This document shows positions 56,283-64,000 of a stretch of 64,000 nucleotides of DNA, piece by piece; within the stretch, counting starts at the first letter, position 1, and each line of letters starts with the position of its first letter. Under the pieces are notes generated by a model. It ran no database searches, was not told the DNA's origin, and saw only the letters and a list, made by a program, of their open reading frames with translations. Both the position numbers and the translations under genes were made by a program. This DNA is from Auanema rhodensis (lineage: Eukaryota > Nematoda > Chromadorea > Rhabditida > Rhabditidae): assembly GCA_964057225.1 (NCBI GenBank), contig OZ059900.1, positions 9,682,501-9,746,500 on the forward strand, written 5' to 3'.

Positions 56283-59200
56283 GTTTTGATAAAGATGTAT
56301 GTCTTCATAAAAAATTCATATTTATTGAATTTAAAGTTAACTTTCAGTAATTTGGATGAATGCTAAACAATATTCATATCATACTTGTACATTTATACTA
56401 GTTAGTAGTTATGAATTGCTCATTATTTGAGAAAGAAAACATTTTATTTACAAATTATGTACATTGATCGTAAATTCTAACAATACAATTAAACCATTTG
56501 TTACATCCTACCGGAGAAAACACGTGAGAATGCTACATTCAAAACAATAGTTATATATACGAAAAGCGGCGAAAAGTGACAAACTAGTACTGTAAAGTAG
56601 AGAAATGGGAAAAGCAAATGTTCGAGCACATATGATCAAGGCAGATATTATTATACAAGAAGTATCATAACAGCATGAAAGGAGGTAAAATAGCTCAATA
56701 GATTGATAAGCTTTATACTGAGTCGTGGATGATGATGCGGACATAAACATCTGGCAATGCGAACAACATAATCAATATAGGATTATGTCAATTTGATGTA
56801 CAACTAGTGAATTAAAATAAAGCATAGAAATGGAAATTGGCATATGATCAGATGTTATGGCGTTTTTGGTTAAGATTCTCTTAGTTATTTGACTATCATA
56901 TTAAGGTTGTTGCTTAATTATTGTCATTTGATTAGTTTAAAAGGCTACAGAAAACCAAGAAAAGAGGGAGAAAGAAAGAGAGAGAAACGATTACGTTTTC
57001 CAATTTGTTACATGGACAGACAGACATTATTATGTAAAATTCCATTAAAAAGTAGAGAAAAGCATTTCGTTCAGGTACAATATTGAAAAGAAAAACTAAA
57101 ACTATATTCTCACTATGTATGTACAATTCTTTTTACAGTTTTGAAATTTGGTGATAACTTCAGTTATTCGCGTTGCTACGAGCTAATTGCTGTCGTCGAG
57201 GTGAGACAATTTTTGACTGAAAATATTTAAAACTTGATTATATGTCTGAAGTTATATTTTAAGTTTTCAGAGAATTCTTTATGAAAAGGGGAAAGCAATG
57301 ACTTAACCGTGAAAACTACATGTCCCTACTGATAATCACCCATATTCATCTCTTTTTGTATTTTTGCAAACCGTTTGTTACATCTGTATCTAAGCACTTA
57401 TTGAACAAATAGATACTCTAAGGTCTGTGAAGGATGAGTTGGAGTACAACTAGATTGTTGACAAATCATTTACATGTCAAACAGATACTATTCATATCTT
57501 CTTAATTCTGCTGACTGTATTCTCCAACTTCATCACTATCTCTCGAATAACTTTGATACAATGTCTTGTATAAGCATATTCATTCATCTTTTGCTGTAAA
57601 ATGCATTGTCAATACAAATCAACAACTCGTCATAAAATGCTTTTGCCGACATAGGTTCAACAATCTTATTGCTATATGTGGAGAGCTAGTTCACATTACT
57701 ATTAGGCTTATAAGCAAATAGATCCATCTAATGTTAAACAGATAACGAAACTGTCTGCTTAATCGGTCACAGACAGCGATATAAGTTGGAAAAGAGTCGC
57801 AAACGTGGTTGTTCTTAGACTACTGTGAAAAACTAAAAGAATTCCGTTCTTTATATACCATAGAACAATTTCTCATGCTATATTGTATATTTCACTTAAG
57901 CCTTATAAGGGAAATTCTAAATTGAATATAATAAAGCAGATTACATCCCAAACCTATCCTGAATAGTAGAGTAATATTGAATTTTCAAATAATTTACATC
58001 AAAAAATAAATTTTCATGAAAAACCAACTCAATAGTCCTCTATCTTATTTATTTCTTTCTTCTTTCGTCATGGATCCCTACAATTTTTGACCTGCTTTTC
58101 AAATACAATATTCTCGTCTTCAAGAAAATGGACAAACCATACTCAAGTTCATGAATGATTTAGCCATCTCTACCGTCATTAATAGATAATGAACAACAAA
58201 GAAAATAATGAAACGACATCATTATCTGCATCATCACCATGCAGCTGTTTACTCAACAACACAACCTTTCAATATTCTGCTTTTTAAATGTAACAGATAA
58301 CATACATGACATTGTGTGGATGAAGAAGAATACAAAAATAAGTATCCAGATGATTACAAATTCATGACCATGAAAGACAATGATGAACTGTTCATGTTGA
58401 CATTTGCAATTAATATTCTTTGTGTTTTAACTACATCATTTCGTGGTTTTACTCTATTTCAGTCATTTTGTCTTTATTCATCTCATCAACATACCGTTTC
58501 CTTTGAATTTCTGATAAAAATGGAATTATTTATTAGCTATTGAGTTACGATTGCATTAGTTTTCTTTACAACATTCCAGCATTTTTGTTTGAAGAACAAC
58601 AAATAAAATAAAGTAAAATATATATTATTGCACCTACATACACTAGTGCCCATCTTCTGATTATAGTCATAAATGCATAATCAAATTCAAAGTAACGATA
58701 CTCTACATGATTGTCAACAACTAGAACATGCCAACAACGGCCAGTAAAACGAGTAGAAGAAGAGGAAAAAAAACGTTTTTCTTACTTCTTGTTATCTAAC
58801 GACAATCATCGTATATTGTCTAGTTCTTATTGACTATCAAGTATTTCTCACTCATTCCATCAGATAATAGTTGTGTAAGCTCATGAAAACTACATTCAGT
58901 ATAACAACTACAATATCATTTAGCGATATTTGTTCAATGAAAACGAGACATTTGATCAAAGCATTTTCAACAGCATTTTTTCATAGTTTGCAACTATACT
59001 GTGAAGAATCAAATTGAAGTTACAGATAAATCATGCCAATACCCCCCCCCCCCCCTTTGATGAAAATTGTTTTTTTTAACTTTCTTGAGATTAACAGCAT
59101 TTTGTTCACTTTGAATTCTGGTAAATACTTTTTTTTCCTTGTGTGTCATGTTATTCTCCTAATGATTTCACCGAGAATAGATCATAACAATGGTCACATG

Positions 59201-60468
59201 GCCTATCATCTGATGTTCTCAGTATGATGTTTGTATATAATTCTGTTACAACTGCTCATAAACTGGAATTTTGAAGTAAAATTCATCCATTTAAAATTTA
59301 AAAACTCTAAGTCTTATGATGGCGAACTTTTTTCAATTTTTCATGAGTTAGCACAAAGATCAGAGGTGTGTAGCATTTTGACCGGAAAGGGCCATAGAAT
59401 GAAATCAAGAAATGCCACGAGAGAAGAGAAAATATTCAGAGCAAACCTATAGACAAGCAATTATGCATGACTAACTAGCTAGCCATAAATTCACGTCTGA
59501 CCGGCCAAACCTGTTTGCCGTGTCAACTACGGATATTGAGTGTATGCTCGTCATTCAACGGTTTCAACAATTCTCTAATTTCCTCTTATTCTAAGACTGG
59601 CTGAAGTTATTTCTTTCCCTCGTCTTGCCAGTTTTCGGCTGCAAAACACGAGCGGTCGCCAGACAATTCTGATTGAATCGTCGTTTGCCAGACTACATCA
59701 GGCGACAAATCGACATTCATAAAAAGAATAATATGTTCGAAAAGAATGAAATAGAATGAATGACAACTTCAAACTGGCCACGAAAATGAATGTTGTTGAC
59801 CAACAAAATAGTCTCTAATCAGCAACAATAACCTTGTCGTCGGTAAATTAATAGGCTACATTATCAAAGCAACAGGTCACCAGTATTGTCAATCAAATGA
59901 CTGATGATAACAAGTTTCTCTAACCTACATGTGTATGAGATTGCATTGAATTTACAAACTTACTTACTATTCGTTAGTTCTCCCCCCAAACTCCAAAGGT
60001 TACAATGCGGTTCATTCCTATTACTTTAATAAACTGTGACTGTTTGTTGTCTCTGTTACTCTTACAAGCGTACTGACCTCAAACCTTTGGTAGAGTAACA
60101 TATAATTATGGAAAATATGAATAGGCACTAAATTTGGGTTTAAAATAAGTTTATGGCTTCTCTATGACTATTCCATATCATAACCAGAATTTGGTGGTTA
60201 ATTTTTAATGAATATCGTTAATCGCCTATCTTATCCTTTAGCTATAATAAAGGATATATTATGAGAAGAGGGTTAAACTGGATTTAATAAAATGCTAATC
60301 TGACTATTATTGATTGGCGTAAAAGTTTTCAGATCATCTAGTCATTAATTGATTTTCTTGATTGAATCTTTTATATGATACACTCAAAAATAGTCGGTTT
60401 AGTTAGCTTTTCAAGTCAAGTCACTTTTCCCTTTTGATTTCTATTTCATATTTTGGATATCTAATACG
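56283..60468. other. 4.2-kb region with no firm gene
   Basis: Several exon-like fragments occur but none forms a convincing gene. On the plus strand 57138-57200 (between TTTTACAG and GTGAGA) joins in phase to an exon starting about 57271, with a predicted end RILYEKGKAMT. On the minus strand 57160-57216 follows TATTTTCAG and is open to a stop. A 37-codon minus ORF lies at 59607-59720 in a GC-richer pocket. A plus frame starting at 58316 is rich in Asp/Glu/Lys at its beginning. A C14 run lies at 59042-59055. I found no linked upstream exons of matching phase. Confidence 0.4.
59042..59055 (+). repeat. C14 homopolymer
   Basis: Fourteen consecutive cytosines, the longest C/G run in the window. 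Confidence 0.95.
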
Positions 60469-63400
60469 TTATAAGTGGCGTACCTGTAATATAAGTGTAT
60501 CACCTTCCTCAATTCGCAATGAGAATAATTGAAGATTGTGTAAGCGACATTCCTGCAAACATCCGTCGGGATTGGTGTGAAACATACGCATGCGTGAATA
60601 CTTGATGCCAGAAAGCTTTTCGAGACTTCTGCAATATGGCATAATCATATTACGGCCGTTAGTATTGAAATGGTGCGGAAACAGCTGATCGAGACTATTT
60701 CCTTCTTCATTTGTCTCGCAGAATTTCGTATGCTATTAACAACTATAGCTAGTATAAATAGTCAGTTAAATTTATGGTGTTTTTGAATAAAAACATGATT
60801 GAGTCAAGAAGCAAAAGGAAAAACATCTTGTGTTAAAGCGCTTCCGTGTTTTCAAAAAATAAAGTAAAAAAACATGAAAAATACTACAGTTGCCAGTAAA
60901 ATGCGTTAAAATGTTTCGAAATTAAGAAAAATACTCTATTATAGTAAAGTTATGTTAAACTATAACTATAGAAAAGCCTCATTTGTTACAATTTTGTTAA
61001 AAAAATGATACAAACCTCATCAATTGACCTATCTTCTTGTTCAAATTGATAATCAGACATCCTTTTAACTTTGCTTCATCACATACGACATTAACTTTTA
61101 TATCAGATATGGGTGTTAGATCAATCTTCACCAATTCCTCCAAATTCCCATGACATTGTACCAAACGAGTATATGCATCTGGCATTACATCATGATTCTG
61201 CAAATAAGTGCTTCATGTATTACAACCGTGAGCATTTTGAGATAATGCTTAAGAAAATACTTTGTTTAGATATGTGATCATCATGGTTAAAGCTTATGCT
61301 GATATTACACTATTATTCGTAATGTATATCTAAGATTTGAGTTGCATATCACACTTTATATGCCATTAATCTCATCTTAGTTTACAAGACCAAGGTGTCA
61401 AAATACGATAATGAATTTGATATGAACACGATCAAACTCATCCAATCTCATCTGAACGTTATTCAATTACCCATTCTATTTATATTCTATTCATGGGTGT
61501 ATTCTCATGCCTCCCTGAGCGGTCACCCATCACATTAGTACGATTACCTGATAATATCGGATAAAGAATCGTTCAGCTGTCTCACGCTCTGGTGGCTGTA
61601 TTTGAGATCCATTGAGATATTTCAGATTTGGAAGACGTCCTACTAACAATGCATGACGTTCCTCATCATTGAAATTCTCAAACAGTGGCACATTCGTAAT
61701 ACGGAGATCGAATAGCGAAGGCAGGCAGGCTAAGCTGTCAATGCTTTCCCAGTCATGAATATTGCTCTGAAATTGAAATATTATAAGATATATTAAAGCA
61801 TAGTTTATAACAAATTTTTGTTGTAATAGGTGTATAGAACGAAGAAAACAGTTTATGTTATTCTATGAAATATGATATTGTCTATGCCTTTTGGCTGCAA
61901 GTGATTCAAATTTCATTCTAAACTTTTTTCCTTGAAAACTCATTAGCATCGTATTGAAATATTTCGTGTTCTAGTTGCTGCTCTATATATGCTCGGCGGT
62001 GTTAGCATAATGACATGTAGATTCAATTGCAAATCATTCAAATTGCGAATGAAAGTAAAATAAATTAGTTGAGTTTATGAAAATTGCCGTTGAAAAGCAG
62101 TTGCAATGTGTGATGTTTGAGAGAGAGAGCTAGACAAAGGGAAAGTTTGTAAGGTAAGGTGATCAATTTGACCGGATGTAAACAACAAGACAGCTGGATT
62201 TATCGGATATGATGGCATACTTGCTGCCGTCGGCTTGCTGGAAATCTTAAAGCTTTCCAATATATACAAGATGCAACATTACGCGGCTGTCATCAGATCA
62301 TACGTCTTTGATATGATACTACTATGTGTGCAACACCAGATGCACGAGAAGAAAGTATTATATGTTGGTCAGGTATTGTTAGACTTTACAAGCTCACATC
62401 GAATAACATATGAACGAGCTGTATTATAAATACCAGATGTGGATAGAGCAAACACAAACGCGATAGGTATAAGACGAAGCAGAAACAAAGAAATATTAAT
62501 TCGGCTTGTCATGTATATCTAACCCCCTGCTGTCTTATATATCTTGTATTAAATCTATTTTCCCTTGTTCTATCCGAATTGGTACATACATAGTAGTAGT
62601 AGTAGTAGCTTTGTTTGAAATCTTGTCTAACCACATACGTATGCTTCATTCGACCCTGAGCTTTTGCTCTTGTCGGCAAATTAAAGAGAGCGCTAAAGCA
62701 ATTGAGATAAACGGAATGCAGTATTGGGTAGAGAGCAGTTTCTTAGGCCAAAGCGATTACATATGGTCATTGAGTGCTTTAGATCTGATTACAGTGGAGA
62801 CATCTTTTCTCACCATCTTAGATAATTAGCAACTGTGCCGATGGCTTCTTTTCTGTTAATTAATTCCGGCTTAGATCAAATAACTTGACTATATAGTGAA
62901 ATAAGTAACTAATATCATCACCAAGATGAAAAAGAAAACGAAAGAGCCAAATGAGATTGTTAGCACTATATACTATATAGAAGAAATATATATGTATAAT
63001 ATATACGAGCTGCCTCCAGTAAGCGTATGATTATTGCATGCTCTTGATCTCCCTGGTAAGCTAGTGTTATTCGATTATCTTACGAAGGAAAGCAATTTGA
63101 ATTTCTTGCCTCAATAGCTCTACAGCAGTCTTGTTACTACTCGACGAGTCGAGACAAAAACCCTCTTCACCTCTTCTATTTTTTGGGTAAGGTTTAAGTA
63201 TTCTGGGAAATACACCATCTTATAGCAGATGTTCCAGATGAATGAAAACATGAATGTATTAACTTCCTCTTTTAGTAAACATGCGAGAGAAAAATAATAG
63301 AGAAAACAGGAAGATATCTACAAGGAAATTTCGAATAATCTCAGAAAACAATGACAATCCTCTATTTTCATAGTTTTTACGATGGCAAGTTAGTGGCCGA

Positions 63401-64000
63401 AATTGAGAAAAAGGACAATGGATTAAGACGAAAAGTGTTTTGAAGTGATGTTGTTTGTAGCTCACCTTTGACAGATTTATCCGTTTTAATGTCGAAAGGC
63501 GATCCATTGTTTCTTCTTTTCTGATTGATTGAACCGGGTTGTCGACCACAAAAGCCGCTTGCAGCTTTGAAAATCGGCTGAGCACGTGAACAACTTGTAG
63601 CCAGCTGGTCAATCCGCATCTATAATTATGGCTCATTAAACACAAGTTGAATGACCTAAGAGATTTGTTGAGCATTTTTGACTGCTCATAATTATAACTA
63701 ATTACTTCTCCAAAGAAAAAGCGCAAAAGACTTGTTTCAAGCATTTTTATAAGAATTACTGGCATAGCGTGCAGAACGAGACATTAAATGACAAGAGACT
63801 AACCGATTGATGTGCAACACTTCAACAGTGTCACTCAAATTCTCAATATTTTCTTCATCATCATCTAACGAAAATTGAAATTCTGATAGATGCACTTCTT
63901 GTAAATTTGGCATTCTATCGAAAAACTTTCGTAAGAGCGTAAACGACAGATTAGTTCCATTGAGTATAAGCATCCTCAAATGAGGCAAATATGGAAAGTC
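60469..64000 (-). CDS. TBCEL: Tubulin cofactor E-like protein (TBCEL), 3' part
   Basis: Leucine-rich-repeat plus ubiquitin-like protein related to tubulin-folding cofactor E. Vertebrate TBCEL promotes tubulin turnover, and C. elegans has a cofactor E-like homolog. Minus-strand exons 63804-64000 (continues past the window edge), 63466-63619, 61548-61766, 61016-61197 and 60469-60628 give 303 residues in phase. Seen in order: leucine-rich repeats (LRMLILNGTNLSFTLLRKFF, MPNLQEVHLSEF, LSTLKRINLSK), then HDWESIDSLACLPSLFDLRI, the cap LPNLKYLNGSQI and the family hallmark ERFFIRYYQ. A linker (LVKIDLTP) and a ubiquitin-like end (GIKYSRMRMFHTNPDG...LRIEEGDTLILQ) follow. The stop is TAA at 60469-60471. 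The N-terminus, and any CAP-Gly domain that would make it true cofactor E, lies outside. The short ubiquitin-like tail fits either, but the spacing fits TBCEL best. Confidence 0.88.
61767..63465 (-). other. 1.7-kb intron of TBCEL
   Basis: Intron with a GTGAGC donor and TTTCAG acceptor on the minus strand. It carries a TAG microsatellite (62591-62608) and open frames on both strands (62235-62429, 62506-62829 plus; 62075-62269 minus) without domains. Flanking exons are already in phase without them. Confidence 0.7.
62591..62608 (+). repeat. TAG trinucleotide microsatellite
   Basis: Six tandem TAG units in a TBCEL intron. Confidence 0.9.

Noticed and set aside
58316-58543. 75-codon plus frame with an acidic start
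   Set aside because: The second half is hydrophobic and AT-driven, with no splice partner, so there is not enough support for a gene.
62506-62829. 107-codon plus-strand frame in a TBCEL intron
   Set aside because: Spans a TAG microsatellite and has no domain or splice context.
63259-63765. 168-codon minus-strand open frame
   Set aside because: Only 63466-63619 is a TBCEL exon. The rest is intron read-through on both sides, as shown by clean splice borders and phase.

Overview
The window reads as nuclear DNA of an invertebrate animal, most likely a nematode. It is AT-rich. Spliceosomal introns are mostly 45-60 bases, with short T-rich acceptors (TTTCAG, TTTTAG, TTGCAG). Nearly every reconstructed gene has an acceptor-like AG 2-30 bases before its ATG, as expected where leader RNAs are trans-spliced. 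The gene set (a doubletime/KIN-20-type CK1, class II PI3K, TIKI metalloprotease, tubulin cofactor E-like protein) is animal. I cannot name the species. Gene models were built by hand: exons were joined only where donor, acceptor and reading phase agreed.

Layout. Positions 1-2685: upstream DNA without a gene I can support. 2686-20410 (+): CK1 delta/epsilon (kin-20) with an Ala/Gln/His-rich first exon, a 15.5-kb first intron and eight compact kinase exons. 20446-20647 (+): a possible two-exon, 50-residue secreted peptide directly behind kin-20. 22162-24418: two near-identical 0.42-kb direct repeats around a 1.4-kb segment holding a three-exon minus-strand gene (23195-23706) and a convergent plus-strand exon. 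24955-31057 (-): an 11-exon gene of unknown function. 32503-39536 (+): class II PI3K (piki-1), 34-35 exons. 41187/42505-45808 (+): TIKI homolog. 51523-52876 (+): a membrane-anchored acidic protein resembling MXRA7. 53296-56282: a 3-kb imperfect palindrome whose arms carry tRNA-like promoter modules. 56283-60468: nothing firm. 60469-64000 (-): 3' part of a TBCEL gene that runs off the window.

Functionally this is an ordinary animal neighbourhood of unrelated housekeeping and signalling genes: a circadian/developmental kinase, phosphoinositide signalling, Wnt processing and tubulin handling. I see no operon of related functions and no CRISPR. The unusual parts are the tRNA-bearing palindrome, the direct-repeat-bounded locus behind kin-20, the candidate secreted peptide, and lineage-specific changes in TIKI (arginine/serine linker, GC-AG intron at the second catalytic motif).
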